Below, piece after piece: positions 36,336-50,485 of a DNA stretch of 64,000 nt. Under the pieces are notes generated by a model. That model saw only the letters and a list, made by a program, of their open reading frames with translations, did no database searches and had not been told where the DNA came from. The stretch covers positions 4,504,891 through 4,568,890 of the forward strand of contig WMCF01000030.1 in assembly GCA_009792885.1 (NCBI GenBank), in the 5' to 3' direction. Position 1 is the stretch's first letter, and every line of letters begins with the position of its first letter. Made by a program: the position numbers and the translations under genes. This DNA comes from Eremophila alpestris peregrina (Eukaryota; Chordata; Aves; Passeriformes; Alaudidae).

Positions 36336-39300
36336 AGATGATACTTAGATACTGAATGTTAGTCAATAGGATTATTTCCAGATACAAATGCACTGATGTA
36401 TTTCAGCACTGTAAGTGATTTCTAGTTAAGTCCTCTCTTCCCCCATACTACTCCTTCCCCACCATTAGTGTGAATATTGAAGGGACAGTAAACTGAAAGG
36501 TTTGTAAGACATAGTAACATAAAGGTAGTATGTCTGTTACTAAAAAAAAATCAGAACTTGATAGTAGGGAAATATTAGTGATTTTTAAAGCCAGATTCAG
36601 CTCTCAGGAGGTACATTGATGGACATTTATTTTAGTACATGTACACTTGACTGTGTGAGGAAGTCGAAACAGGAGCTTAGATCTTGCAGCTTGAGTGAGC
36701 ACAGTGGAACTGGTGTGCCTGAATGCAGAGAGAGCAGGACTGTGCTGTGAATGAGCTGTGCAGGATGTTTGGATGCCAGGCTGCTGTTTGATGGAGTCAT
36801 TGTGAGGGGTCAGTTAGAGAATCTTCTGAGTCTGAAACTCTTCCTTAAGTCTTGAGTCTGCTTCATCAGTCACAAACATGGCAAGCTTTAACTTGCCATA
36901 CTGGCCATGAGGATGCTCTGTTGTCGTATTAGGAGAAAATGCTGCAGTATTTTCTATATCTCTCCTTAGTAGTTTTCAATTTTTTGTGTTCTCACAGATT
37001 GGTTATTGTCACTTTTACAGGGTGACAACATTTCAGCCATACTGTTTTAAAAACACCTGCTGGGATTTACTTCCATGGTATTTTGTGTCAAGTAGATTTT
37101 GGTTGGCATTCTACTCACTTTGCTGCTCACTTTCTACTCTACTAAAAATAGTATTGATTTAGTTCAGCTGATGCTGTATTCTTAATGAGGCATAGGAAAA
37201 ACAGAATGAAGGGTTTAAAATAATAAAGAAAAAAAGAAAAGATGCTGGGACTTTAGAACATGTTCATAGGAAATAGTGAGTTATTTTGAGAAGTTATACA
37301 TAGGAGACAACTTAAACTCTCTACCCCTACTGGAATGAAGTATGTGCATCCTGTCTTTAGTCTGGCGTCTTAACCCCTTTATCAGGCACTCATTTTTTGC
37401 CTGTCTTCTTGAGGGATTTTCCAGTTTGTTTTCTATGGGTTACCTGAGCAGCTGGCACTTCATTCTGGTCTGAAGGCAAAGTTCTGTTAAGTTCTGCTGA
37501 AGATGTCAAAACACTGGACAAAGTTCATTAGTATAGTTGTGTCGTGTGTGTGTACCTGAGTAAGACCTTAATTGTGATTCTGTAGTCAAACATTTTAGTA
37601 TGTCTCAAATTAACTCATTATTTGCATCAGATACGCATTGTTTTCTTACTCTGCGTAAGAATTAGCCTTGTTTGTGCTTGATGCATAAAAGCCTGTTGTC
37701 TCATATTTGGTAATTGTAAATTAATTCAGGAGCAAGAGGAACTTGTGTAAATTCTGTGATTTAGTTTAGAAAAACATTGAAAATAAGTGGAACAGGATAT
37801 AGTATACAGTGGCTATGACTGTTGGAATGAACAGCCTTACCATCTGTCTTTTAAATTTGAAATTAATTCTTCATTGAATCACATGCTACTGGAGGTTTTT
37901 TCCTAGTAGGTGTGTTTTTCTTGGTGTATATGGTGAGAATATTCTTTAACTTGCCTGTTTCTGGAATGTGGTAGCTTCTAATTTGACAGAGACTTCCATG
38001 ATTTTTTGTAGGGGTGATGAGATATTAATAGAGGAGCTCAGAACCATTTCTCCTCTTTGTCATGGATTGTCTTAGGTCTTTTTTTTTGCCATTTGTAATC
38101 TCATATTATCTTTCTAGAATAGTAATAATTAATTGCTTCAATTAATTTTTCAAGGTATTTTAGCTAAAAATAGCTACTGGAAATAAGGGCCTCTAATAGA
38201 GTCTACAGACTATTTTGTACTGTAATTTGAAATGCTTTGATATAGAGAAACCAGTCATTTACAGCCTGTTCATCCTGGGTTTATTTAATATATCTTTTGT
38301 GGACATGGTTGTATGATTTTGTCCAAGACTTAATCTTTCCTATAGAGCAGGAATATCTGTGGTCTTTTGTCTCAAACATAGATTGAATCTGAATTTACGT
38401 TGTTTTTTTTTTTAATGATGACTGTTAGAGTCTGAAGCATCAAAGTGAAAGACAGCAATTCTGAGTGTCTTTTATTAGTGCCTCAGTTTGCTTGGTTGCT
38501 TGATTTTTTTTCATCCTTGTAAACAAGCAGCTTGTATTTGCTGTAGAAATGTTTTGGTAGGATTGTTTAGCCCAGATGGGATGGGATTATTTGCAAGCTG
38601 AGGGAGGATATTCCAGAGGAGGCAATTTATCTGTGTTTTTCTTAATAAGTTTTGTGAAATTCTGCTGTGCTGGAATCCTGTTTTGGTCTGATGGACATGA
38701 CTCTAATTAAAAGGGAGAGGCTATAGGTTAACCACAGGACATGAGAATCTTAAGGGACCTTCGTGTATGTGTCATGAGTGAAGCTGCTTAATGTCTTCTG
38801 TGTTGCAGATTGCAACTCAGGTGTCTCCAGTATGTCCTAAGGGTCTGTGTTCCTGGTTTTCTAGATACATGGTGGTTCTTTTTCATCTAGCCAATGCTGT
38901 TGCACTTTATGCAGAATTGTACTAATAACTGTGTAATCCCTACATTTGCACCTTAGGAGCCTACCAGAAGGCTCCTCTTCAAAGAAGGACCTGTCTTCTG
39001 TAAGTAGTCGTTAAAAGGATACAGGTGCCTTTTAAGTATTGAAGAAGTTGGTCAATGCTAGACTTGGAGATTGGCACAAAACCACCTCCTATGACCATAG
39101 AGGGAGTCTGTATGCTTGGCATAAATGGAACATCTAACTAACTTGTAGAGATCTGCAGCTTGTGAGCTCAACCTTGCTGTGCAGAGTCTTATTTTCAGCA
39201 GAAGGACTTGAAATAAGACTGATATTTGTATGTGGATCAGCTGGCATAGTTACGTATTCCTGCTTGACCTGGACTGTACTTTAGTTAGTTGATGATATAT

Positions 39301-42300
39301 TGTCCTTGTTCAGTAAATGTGAAATTAAAAGGGATTTGTGTTCTCTCAGCTTCTGCACTGTTGGCTGAGCACTTTTTAATATATTTCCTGGTCAATCACA
39401 ATATGAGGCTTACACAACGGCATCAGGGCCTTGGCACTTGCAAGCAAACTTGGGCTTTAAAGGTGCAGGTGCTTGGGGGAAGTACTGGTGTTCTGCAAAG
39501 CATTTCTTCATGGCAGCGCTCGTGATCTTTCTGTTCTTCTAGAACAGCATCATAACTTTATAAAGTCTCAGCTACTGCATTGTATCCTACAGGAAGTCAT
39601 AGTTTCTTATTATGATACCCTGGGGTGTTCATCACACCTATTTGAGATATCCTAAGCAGCTTTAAAGAGCTGGAATGCTGGCAGTAGGAGAAAATGCATG
39701 CAGGTCTTGATGTGCTGGAAAGCCTCCCTGAAATTTAGGGGAATTCTCTGCTAAGCGCTGTGGGACTAGAGCCAAACTCTAAAGTATTCCATCTTAAGTG
39801 GCAAAGATGTGTTTTAATCTGTTTTATAGAAGCAGTCCTGGTAACACTGTGCAATTTCAGGGAGATGAGAGTATCAGTTATATAGTTGTGTGGTCAGACA
39901 TATTGCTATATGTAAAATGTATTTTTTAAAAATGCTGTATTGGTACTGGTGTGCCATTTTTAGAAAATCAAGTGTAATTGGTGGCTTGTAAATATATTTG
40001 CTGGCAACAAATATGGGGAGCCATAAAACAAAACAAAGACACCTGTGTAAGAGCACTTGGGAGAGGAAGAAAAAACTGGTGCAACAGTAGAGTTCACCTC
40101 TGTTTCTGTAAATATTTACTGAGAGCTCTAGTAATTGCCGAAGAAAGTGCATCTTGCACTGGAGCTAGTAGTGTTGCAAGTAACTGACACTAATTTTTTG
40201 GATCTTTTTAAAGAAATCCCTTTGAAGCTTTGAGAAAAGGGCTGTGAAATCACACTGTGCTCTTAGAGCATAGTATTTTTCATACTTCAACAGGGTGGGG
40301 GGTTTTTGGTTTTTTGCTTGTTTTTTTCTTGAGGAACGTAATATTTTCTACTGCAGTCTTACAGCTGCAAAAACCTATGAAATAAGTGCTGTTTTCTAAA
40401 CTGAGATTGATTGAATTTCTCACTCTTTTTCCTGAGGATGGGTAAACTTGGTGTTTTGCATTCACCTTCACCTTTCTTAAAAAGGAAAAGCTTTAGCATC
40501 TGCTTGGTCTTGCAGAGCATATCATTCTAGGCTTGCTTCACTTTCTTTGCAGTAAACTATTAGCTGGGGAAGATTCAAGGTGCATCTAGTGGAGCTGGCA
40601 ACAATCACATTCATTCAGTATAATCTGTGTTTCTTGCTTGAGAAAGAAAGTAAAATATGAGTAAGAAAGAGGACATAATTATATGCTTCCTGCTTTCACA
40701 AATTGTTTTATGACTAGCATCCAGTTTTGAAACTGGTGTTATCAGAAGATAAGTTTTAACAACCTAAATTGCTTTTCTAAACAGTTCACTAAGCTTTTCG
40801 CCTCTCCTTTCCATCTGAGTATTAGTTAGCCTCTGTGAGTGATATGTAGATGGTATTTATTATGTCCATGTGACAAAAATACATCTTTTCCTTTCATGTT
40901 GTAATATAATACCAACTTCTGTATGCCATAGAATCCATATCAACTACAGGAAAAAAGGCTATTTGATCTCTAGATTAAAAGTCAGAGTAAGAAGTTGCAG
41001 ATGCTCCTGTTTGTTTCAAAAATGCCACATAAAATATTTTTAAATTGTTTTCTAGCATTTCTTAGCAAAATATTTGATGCAAGGGAGAATAGAAGAAAAC
41101 TTGTAAATAAATCCACAAGTATGGTTCTTTGAGACATTATTTTGGTTTGATTACTGGGGCTGTTTGTTGAAGGAATAGTGGGAAATGTCTGCTGGGGGAC
41201 TGTGTTTGGCTGATTTCTAGGAGACTTAATGTGCTGCTGTAGAGTGATAAGGCTGAAAAAGGTGAAGGTGTTGAAATCAACAGGGCTGGGGCACTGTGGT
41301 AAATTTGTGATTCTGGTTTTCAGAAAGTACACACTGCACCAAGGGCTGCTAGTCTACAGTACCGAGGAAGTCCTTGGCTCATGGTTTTAGCAAGCTGGCT
41401 TGTCCTTATAGGTAAATCATTACAAAGTAAAGATAACTTGGGGTAGTATCCCCATTTGAAAAATCCATATCTTGGATTTTGTATGCAGCTGCTTTTGACC
41501 CACTGTCAGAGAGAGGGAACTGGATTAGGGGTGAGTATAACCTGCTTCAGTGCAGCATTTTATTGCTCACTTCACTAAATGGTTTCAGGGAGTGTTGATG
41601 TATTTTCATCATGGAACATGATGAAACTTCTTGCCTAGCTTCATCTTTTCCCCACTTCTCTGTTACTGACAGATTCACATTGACAAAGGGGAGGCCACAA
41701 AATATTTCTAGAAAAACATTGATAAAATTGGAAAATAATCCTTTAAAATCTTTATCCTGCTTCAGGTTGCTCAAGAGTTTTAAGGGAGGATGTGGCAAGA
41801 AGAGAAAGCTGTAGGGAAAAGGTTACCTTCCTCTGCATGCCAGGTTCTTCTTATACCTTCCCTGTTTTCTTTTTCTCTCACTTCTCTCTGTGTATCTCTT
41901 CTGTATTTCTGTGGACGTATCTCATAACCTGAAAGTCCAAAAGCCAGCTTACATTCAGTGTGTGACCATCCAGTGTGTTTATGTGGCAGGTGAGATGCCT
42001 AAGTGAATATATGTCATGCCAGGGGTGTTTGTCTCCTGGGTAAGCTGTCTGAAGGTCAGTTTACAAAACAGGAGGGTGGTTGACTGTGAAAGCTTAGGAG
42101 AGCCTTGTGTTTTACAACATGCTGCTCTCTGGAAGATAAATGTCTTCCTCTAAGATGCTCTTGTAAATCTGAAGTCTTTTTTGATACTAGGTGCCTAAGC
42201 CCAATTGGCAGTGATGGAAGCAGGGATTAGTCTTTGACAGAGTGCCTGGATGTAGTGTTTCTGTTTCCCTCTCCACAATATTTATGAGGCAAGAGCAGTT

Positions 42301-45300
42301 GTCTGGGACTGACCAGTGTCTAGTACCTTTCTGGCTGAAAAAAGATCTTACTCATCTCTTCCCCCTCACCATCTTATGGCATGTCTTAAAGATATATTGT
42401 TTGGTAGAGTGCTCTTTTTCTTTCTTGCTGCAGCTCTTTTCATGGAATAGTTCAATATCCACTGTAATGGAAAGGGAGACTGAGCATGACTTCCTAAAAC
42501 TTCGATGAGTCCTTATCCCTGTTTCTATGCATATTAAAATTCTAATGTGAATATTTTTTTTCAATTTAACCAGTGGAAAAGATTGCTTTTTATCCCAAGT
42601 GGGAGGGGAAAATGGCATACTTTTAAGCTCTTTGAGAACACTCCAGTGTTGTATTTTCAGGCGTGTGTTTTCAGCCTAGTGGCTCAGGAGCAGTTCTTGG
42701 TATTTGTCCATTTGTTGTTACCTAGAATGGCAGTCAAGCTCCCACTTCTGGATCTGAACCAGAAATCTGACTGTACTTTTTTTTTCCCCCCCACCTCATT
42801 GTTACCTACTGGAAATAGGACAACTAACTTCGATGGCATTTCAGTTGGTAGTTGTGTGATAATATGAAGCTTTGCTTCACCAGAGTTCTTGTTCCATGCC
42901 AAAACTTGTTGACCTTGTAAATGACTACTGATATAAATTAGAAGAGGTGCATATATGCCTTTGACATCCTGGCTGAGCAAACTTCCAGCAATTGTAAAGG
43001 TGTGTAAAGGGATATAGTCTCTCTTCCTAGAATGAATACAGAATTGTATACCTCACAGAGTTTGAGATCTTTTAGAAGTCATATTCATCAGAGCTCAATA
43101 TGATATAGAGCAGAAAGATTGTTGCTTAAAGTCACTGTTTCTTTCCCTTGACTCTAAGGAGTTGGAATGGCTGGCTCCTCATAGGGTGAGTAGGTCAGAA
43201 ATGCAGAGGTACACACGGAGTTTGGTAGAATGTAGCTGAGTATTGCCTATAGGATGTGTTCTTGGGGCAGGCATGCTGATTCAGTTGTTGCTGTGTTAAT
43301 CACTGATCCTTTCCACCCTTACTCTTCATCACTTGGAAGCATGTTGTTTTGCAGAAATTCTGTCTCTTAAGAAACTTCCAGCCTCAATTTGTTTTCAAAG
43401 TGATATTGCTGGAGTTCCCACATTGCTGGCAGGCTGCACCTGGGAAGAGCTTAGCTCTCTCCTTGGTGTAGTGAATGGAGCTGTAAATTCAAGCCAACAG
43501 CTGCACTGAGGCCATGTTTGTGGTGTTGGGTCTCGAATCTGCACTGATGCTGGAATAGTGTGATTGTTGTTGTTTCAAGTTGTAAGGTGGGAGGCAATTT
43601 CACATCTATGATAGTTGTCACCAACCAAGGGCATGGCTTCTTGTTCCATGACAGTTAAATGCTGTGTGTGTACTGTGAGTGGCTCTTTGACTGGCTGCCA
43701 CAGACAAATCTTTCCAGTGGCAAATTATCTATGTATCTTCCACATCTGTTTCTGGGTATCTGTTTCTGGTGTTTCTGTCCTTCTCACAAGCTCCCAGTGG
43801 AAGGGCAAAATGACTAAACATTATTTTCTAGCGTTTTGTTTACTCAGAGAAAGCTGCTTGATTTTGTTTCACTTCATGGAATGCTTTTGAATGGTTGTAT
43901 ACCCAACTTGCAAGAGAGAGGATAATTGAACATATTTCAGATAGTACTATTGTGGTTTCTGTCTAATTTATTTTATCCCTAAGCATGGGATTAAATCCCA
44001 TCTATACAAACTTGTTCAATAGTACACATTGGCTGCAGCTATGAAATTAAGAGATATAATCGCAGCTGTATTAAATTAATCCTGGGGAAAATGAGCATGT
44101 CTACTTTCTTAATTTTAAATTAGGAGTGTCTATATTTATTATAATTGATATGGAAAGTGTATTTCTGGACCAGCACTATAAATTCATTATCATGATATTT
44201 GTAAATTTAATCCTTTTATTTTCCACATAATTATATTTTAATTTTTAGTTATTAGTACTGGAAAATCTATAAGAACTTTTGACAAAATTGTATGAAACAC
44301 AAATGATACCAAATTCTGAAGTCAACCAAGCATAGCCCACATTCTCATCTGTACTTTCACTATAAACTCAACTGCTTAAACTCCAGTGCAAGATCATATG
44401 TAAAATAAATATTTATCATGTAAATATATGGCATCAAATACAAATAATGTTGGTTTTTAGTATCTTTGGTTAAAAGTTGATGCTCATTAGAAATTCTGGG
44501 GGATTTGTACATGACAGCTCAGGCATACAAACCTGAAAGGTATTTGCAGGTACTGGCATGCAGTATTTTTTTCCAGCTAACCTAGCAGTTTGTTTCCCAC
44601 TTGAAAAGTTCATCTTTCCCCATGGTTATATTAAAGTGATACTATATTAACCATTTGACACAAGAATTAAAAGTATTGTGAAGCTCGTTTAATACAGATT
44701 ACTGTGGATACAAAATTCCTACTTTACTACTCTAAAAAATGTAGTGATTTTTTAATTATTATTTGTCATGAAGAATCTATGTTGACCAGATGCTCACTTT
44801 TTTAAATTCATAAAACAAGAGCCATATCTGAACAACATCATGTACTGTTTCTTAGTGGAAAAACACACCAAAAGAGCCTTGTTACTTGGTGCAGTGTGTT
44901 TCCAATTATGATCAACCATGACTTGTTTAAAAAATAAAAATAACATGGCTTTTTCATTTCATGGTTTAACTTGTTTTTCTCATCAAATGTGGAAACATTT
45001 TACTTTGGATGGATATTATTTGTGAGCTTTGTAAACTTTTAGAGCATACGACTTCATGTTTTCCTGCAAAGTGTTGGTAAAGTGAATGTTTAAGCTCTGA
45101 TTGAAACCTGTTCCTCTGACAGTGTCTGTGCTCAGCTTTATTTGGTAAGAGTAGTCCTGCTAAGTGGAGCATAGTTCCCTGGAATTACTTGTGGAGCCAT
45201 AGCTCAGCACATGGGTTGTTCTGTTATCTTTAGCAGGGTTGCCTGTGATGTTAAGTGCAGTATTCATTGTGATGCTCAGTGAGAGTCGGAGCCAGGTCTG

Positions 45301-48300
45301 CGTCTGCATTTGGATGTTTGGCCAAGTTTGTGACCTTAGGGTATGTGTGCATCCTGTGATGCCTCTAGTCAGGAAGCCCTTGGAGGCTGTGGTTCAGACC
45401 ACCTCTGGTTGCTGTCAGTGTGGTCAGCAGGAGTTTATTTCCATCAGGCCTGTGCTGTTCCTTCCCACCCTCAGTCCCCCTCTCTGCCCCACTTGCTTAC
45501 AGACAGACTGCTGTGGTCGTGGGGATAGTGCTGCCAAGGCTCAAGGCTCCAACCTGTGTGGGTGCCTTTGACCCATCTCCTGCCCGGAGCCCAGCCAGCA
45601 CAATGCCTGGTGCTGGAAAAAGCTCAAAGGCTGTGAGGGCAGTGTAACCTACTGGCCCTTTCTGGATGGCAAGCAGCTTTGCCCAGCGTCATACATCTCC
45701 TCTCAGGTGTCTGGTGTACAAAAGACACCTCTCTGTGAGTGGGATTCAGTTCCTTGGGTTGTGCTGTCTATTGGCTTGGCGTGATGCTGCAGATGTACGT
45801 GTTGTTAACCTCCAGTTTGGTTGTATCAATAGGACTGCTCTTCCAGGAAAAGTTAGTTAGCAGAATCACAGCCTTTAATCAATTTGGCAGATGACATGGA
45901 GGGGAGAAACAAATGGATAAAGCCGCTGGGTGATTTGCCTGGAGTCAGGGCAGAAGCCTGCAGCAGAGCTGGGAGTTCTGTGTCCAATGCCTGATGTGCT
46001 CTGGCAGTCACACTGCCAGGGGAATAAATTTACTGATTATGAATAACCAGCAACGTGTTTTGCCACGAGCCACATGAATAACTGTTTCTGCCTGTGTGCT
46101 TGTTAGCAGATGAGGATTATTTTTAGAAATTAAAAAAAAATTGTATTTGCTGCTTACTGACTTTGAAAATTAATAAGCAGAGTAGATCTTCTTTAATTGA
46201 CTAACCATTGTATTCTCTTCACAGTATATTTAGCAAGTCTATGAGCATTTGGTAGTTTCATAGCAGTTTGTGTGTGTGTTTATTCTCTGATTTATTTCCC
46301 AAGAAGCACTGGTACAATCAGATGACTTAAGTAGTTTCGGAAACTCGGCTTTTTTAATAAAGCTCAAAACCGAGAGGAAACCTCAGTATTGACACAGTGC
46401 TGGACTTTGTATTTTGATTAGTGCATGCCCATGGGGAATGAAGCTACCAAAGGATACGTTTGTGTCCTGTAGGAATTTTGAGTTCCTGGATAAAGACAGT
46501 GCATACTGTTGTGACTTGCTGTGTGAGTGGAATGTAGACCTGAGGCTTGAAATAAATAAAAGATACTAATCACTGAGCTAAAAATAAACATGATATAGAT
46601 TTTTTTTTTGTTTGATTAGTTTTGGTTTTTACTTTGGTATGGAACTTGCTAATTTTGTTTCCAAGTAGGCTTCCTCTGAAGCTGACATTGCTATTACGTG
46701 GGTCAAGTGGTAACAGTAGTTATTTTTCCTTTATTGACTCAAAGCTTATTTAAAACATGATTCAAAGCTTATTGAAGTCAGAGGAAATAGTTTTATTATT
46801 GAAGGCTATCTTTGGGGTGTTTTTTTGACTTATAGGTCATCATTATAGACTCGTTGGATGATGTGTTTATTGCATCATAAAGCCTTAGGCTTGTGCCCAC
46901 TGTTCTATCATCTGCTTACAACACCATGCAGACTAAGTATTGGAAGTGCTTTGAAGCATCAGCCACTTCACCTCCTCCAGTTTAGTTCTGACTGGACAGT
47001 ACCTGCTGTACTGTAAGAACAACATGAGATACACTCAGTTGCTAATAATGTTCCCTCATGTCTGCCCTAGGCTGGCATACTTCTGGAACCATAACTCTTT
47101 GTATCCTTTGCATTTTCCACCAATTTCTCTATCTGAAGAGTGGGATTTTTAAATTTTTTTAGTATTTTATTTGGATTTCACTCTCATTCTCACTTCAGGG
47201 ACTGTAAATTTAGTTGTCATGTTGGTTTGCATTTGAAGGAGGAAAGCAGTAACGCAGAGTTAGATGTACCTTTGAACACTCACTTGTTTGCCTACATGAT
47301 GCATCTATGCTTCTTCCCTAAACAAATATGGTAACCAAGTGGTTTGTTAAGTGTTTCTTCATTGAATGAGGAATTGCTGCTCCCATCTGAGAGCTGTCCA
47401 TCCTGCCCCATGTTCACCCATGCAGCTCTTCAAGATGGTGTTGGCAGATTTGGAGCTCCCCCCCAGATGCATCATAAGCCAGTTCAAGTTCTTAATTTGA
47501 AACATCCGTTCAGAAAAAACAATGAAAACTTGTTTAGTGAAGATTGAGTGGATAAATTTGACCTAGCTTCTGATCAGAAAAGTAAAAAAAAATCAAAAGC
47601 AATGGCATTTGGGGAGTGGGTGGTGGTAGTGGGGCACTTTCCTTTTGGTCTTGGCAAACTATTAATCCATCTCAAGATATGGCATGAAATAAAATCCCAA
47701 GTAATATCATAATATTTGATCATATAGTGGCTCCAGTTGACTCCGGCAGGACTAATGCCTTAAGTAAACCTTAGCTGTCAGAGATTCAAAGCAGTTTAGC
47801 AAGTCTTACATATGTGCCAAGATACGTCAGCCTTTGTTATATGGATTGAAACTTGCGTGGAAAAGTGCTGGGCATGCGCTGACATCCATGTTTTGTATCT
47901 AACTTATTTTTGTTTTATGGTCCCCAGTGAATTAAAATATATAGGAATACTGACTTCTTCTATCAATACAGTCAAAACTATAGACTTTTCTAAGTAACAA
48001 TGTTCGTTCCCAAAATGTTCCAAATAACTTCAGTTTTTAGAAAAACTCGTGTAATCCATCATCTAACTAAATTTTTCATTTAACTTGTAAGCTTGAGGAA
48101 AATATACAACCAAGAAAATTGCTATAACTATTAAATTTTGATTTTTAATGGCCATGTTACCAAATCCTTTTAATGCTGTGAGTTAATAAATAGTAATGTC
48201 CCTTTGATGGGGTCGGTACATACTATCCATTAATTCTTTGCAGTGAAAAAACACTAAAGAAGTCAACTGCATTCTTTAAAATAGAATGGGTCTCATTGCA

Positions 48301-48986
48301 ATCAGTTTCTATTTCACTGCATAATTCACCTCAACTGTTTAAAGCAGCTTTGTAGTCAGTAACTGGGAGAAGACTCTTTCGTTTTGCATACCTACTAATT
48401 TTTTTTTTACTTCTGGAGTAAAAGTTGTTTAGTAAATCAAATAGCTAAACTAAAAGAAAGTTCTTTCTATACTTTGCTTATGTTTTTTGGCAGACTTCTT
48501 CCCTAAAGACAAGGTAACTTGTTTTTTCTCAAACTGGTTTTTAATATCTGGAAATGGAAGGCTTTCTGTAATACCCAGCTGACAAAAAAGGAAAGAGTTA
48601 AGCTTATACCTATTTTCTCCAACCCCTTTTCGTTTTCTCTGATGCAAAAAATTGTGATCGCCATAAGTTGAGTTGGGGGGATTTTGTGTCAGGTTTTCCA
48701 ACCCTTTCTGTGTCCTGCAGTTTGCTGACCTGGAGAGCCTTAGCTGAAGGGTTCTGAAAAAAGGGAGTGGTGCTGGATTGGGGAATGCTCCCTTTATTGT
48801 ATTTGCAATACCTTATGGTGTATACAAATGTGAAAGCAATTATTGAGTAGCTGCTTTTTTTTTTTTTTATTCAACATGAAAACCCATTCTGAATAATCTC
48901 TCTATGGTATTCTTTGTGTTGTCTGTATCATATATATGAAAAAAAATTTGCAGCTTTGATTGACTTTCTTTCATTTTTCTTTTCAG

Positions 48987-48991
48987 AGTGA
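48987..48991 (+). CDS. IRS2: IRS2 coding exon 2: last two bases of Glu codon plus TGA
   Basis: The acceptor TTTCTTTTCAG ends at 48,986, with a good pyrimidine tract and a branch-point-like TTGAC about 20 bases upstream. Joining it to the exon 1 donor at 26,704 gives AAA-G|AG-TGA, that is Lys-Glu-stop. The protein therefore ends S-A-V-K-E, matching the V-K-E end of mammalian IRS2, which also has an almost empty second coding exon. The phase fits exactly and the following sequence reads as a long 3' UTR, so the junction is well supported although this exon codes for less than one residue. Confidence 0.85.
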
Positions 48992-49452
48992 AGGAATTAG
49001 TTTTCCCATCATGACCTCAAACAACAGAGTACAACATTCAAAGAAGCTGCTCGGCATATACCTTTTTGTTTATTTGTTTTTTGGTTTTTGGTAACTGAAG
49101 CTGCTTAACATTTACTTTTTATTGTTGTTACTGTTAGTCCTAACAGTTGCTTAACTGTTGTGGGCTAAACTGTACAACAAATCTGGGAGGAAGGGAAGGC
49201 AACCTGCCTAACTCATTACCTGTCCATGGCATCTGTGTTACCATTTTGCTGCTGTTTCGACAGAAGTTGGAGATGCTCTGTAAATCACAGGAACTTTTCT
49301 GCCGGCCTCTTTAACTAATGGCCAATGCCTTCATTTTCTTTTTCTTCAAAGACAAATTGTATTTATTCTCTGGCATATTCGGGGATTCTGTGACACCTGC
49401 TGAAGCAGCAAGATCTGGTATTTACTGGCATCATTTCAAGCCTACGACAGTC

Positions 49453-49460
49453 CTACCTCA
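49453..49460 (+). promoter_or_regulatory. IRS2: let-7 8mer seed site
   Basis: CTACCTCA pairs with let-7 bases 2-8 plus the A opposite base 1. IRS2 is an established target of the Lin28/let-7 axis in mammalian glucose metabolism. Confidence 0.6.
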
Positions 49461-50400
49461 GTTCAAAGTAAAGCCGGATTTGCCGTGTTGGTGTACGACA
49501 GGAACTCCTTTATCTCTGTGCTGAGTTTCTCAAGAGCAGTCGCCAGCCTTACTGAACTTGCAGCTCATACAGCTGCTGCTGCTGGGTTTTGAATCACTAG
49601 CTGCAGGGTTTACTTCTCAGACAAAGCCTAAGTAGGGCACTGAAACGGCTTAAATGGGATGAAACTCTGTGAATCAGACTTGGACAGAGGATTCAGAGTA
49701 GTTAAAAAGTATAAAATGTGTAACTGAAGCAACTTAAGTTAAAAACATCAACCTGTATTAGGGGTATCTCTGTACTTTTGACACACTTCTTTAATCCTCT
49801 CTATGTAGGTGTTTATGTAGGTACTTCAGATTGCAAAAGCCTTTTCTTCTATTTACAAGCTCACTTTTGTCAGCTAACTGTTCTTAGCTGCATTTCTTGT
49901 AACCAAAAATCCACATAAGCATGCTAGGAATGCAGGGATGATAATGGGTATCGGGCAGATTCAAGAGCTAATGTTAACACAGTATTATCTTGCCATCTAT
50001 AAAGTCCTGATATTTGCCTTTTACCAAGAAAGCACCATTGTAGCTGCAGGCACTATTACAGGGAAGAAGAACCATTGCAGTCACTTATACTGAGTTCTTT
50101 TCAAGCCTAACTGTGCATCACATTTCCAGTGGCCTGAAAATCTGAGTGGTGTGGCAGCTACTGTCACAAAAGTCACATACAACTGTTGAACCAGACAAGC
50201 AGAATGTCATGCCACCTTGCTTCTCTTTTGGTTGAAGTGTTTGTGTACATGTTAAGGGTACCCCGCCAGTGCCTGCTCTGATAGACATGTAAGTAGTACT
50301 AAGTTATGAGTTATGTGAGGCTCTTTCATTTTCTGTCTTTTTTTTTCTTTTTTTCTTTTTTTTAATCATTGTGCTTGGTGGAACCCATACTTCACTATTG

Positions 50401-50408
50401 GCAATGCA
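50401..50408 (+). promoter_or_regulatory. IRS2: miR-33 seed site 1
   Basis: GCAATGCA contains CAATGCA, the 7mer match to miR-33 bases 2-8. IRS2 is a reported miR-33 target in mammals; miR-33 lies in an SREBF intron. Confidence 0.55.
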
Positions 50409-50470
50409 TTATCTTCTGGGATTTTTTTGTGAGGAAGACAAGAGTCCACATCTTACAAATACAATGAATG

Positions 50471-50485
50471 GCAATGCAGTCTTCC
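50471..50485 (+). promoter_or_regulatory. IRS2: Abutting miR-33 site 2 and miR-7 site 1
   Basis: CAATGCA (miR-33, 50,472-50,478) is followed without a gap by GTCTTCC (miR-7, 50,479-50,485). Two Argonaute complexes could not occupy both at once, so the microRNAs should compete here. Confidence 0.55.

Larger units (their letters stand above)
26705..48986 (+). other. IRS2: IRS2 intron 1 (22.3 kb)
   Basis: Bounded by GTGAGT and TTTTCAG. Mostly AT-rich, T-rich on the sense strand, with many homopolymer T runs (for example near 31,295, 31,620 and 32,140). Simple repeats include GGTT units at about 34,959-34,976, AAAT units at 36,320-36,335 and TA units near 36,017-36,027. Apart from a CpG island at 28.1-28.6 kb I recognise no gene, RNA gene or clear transposon, so it seems unusually repeat-poor. 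Moderately GC-rich but featureless patches lie near 33.5-34.0 and 45.2-45.7 kb. If the intron is retained, translation adds only G-E and stops at 26,710-26,712. Confidence 0.85.

Noticed and set aside
45239..45860. Several overlapping ORFs of 60-110 codons near 45.2-45.9 kb
   Set aside because: Short, unrecognised, overlapping in several frames and inside the IRS2 intron; slightly higher GC explains them.
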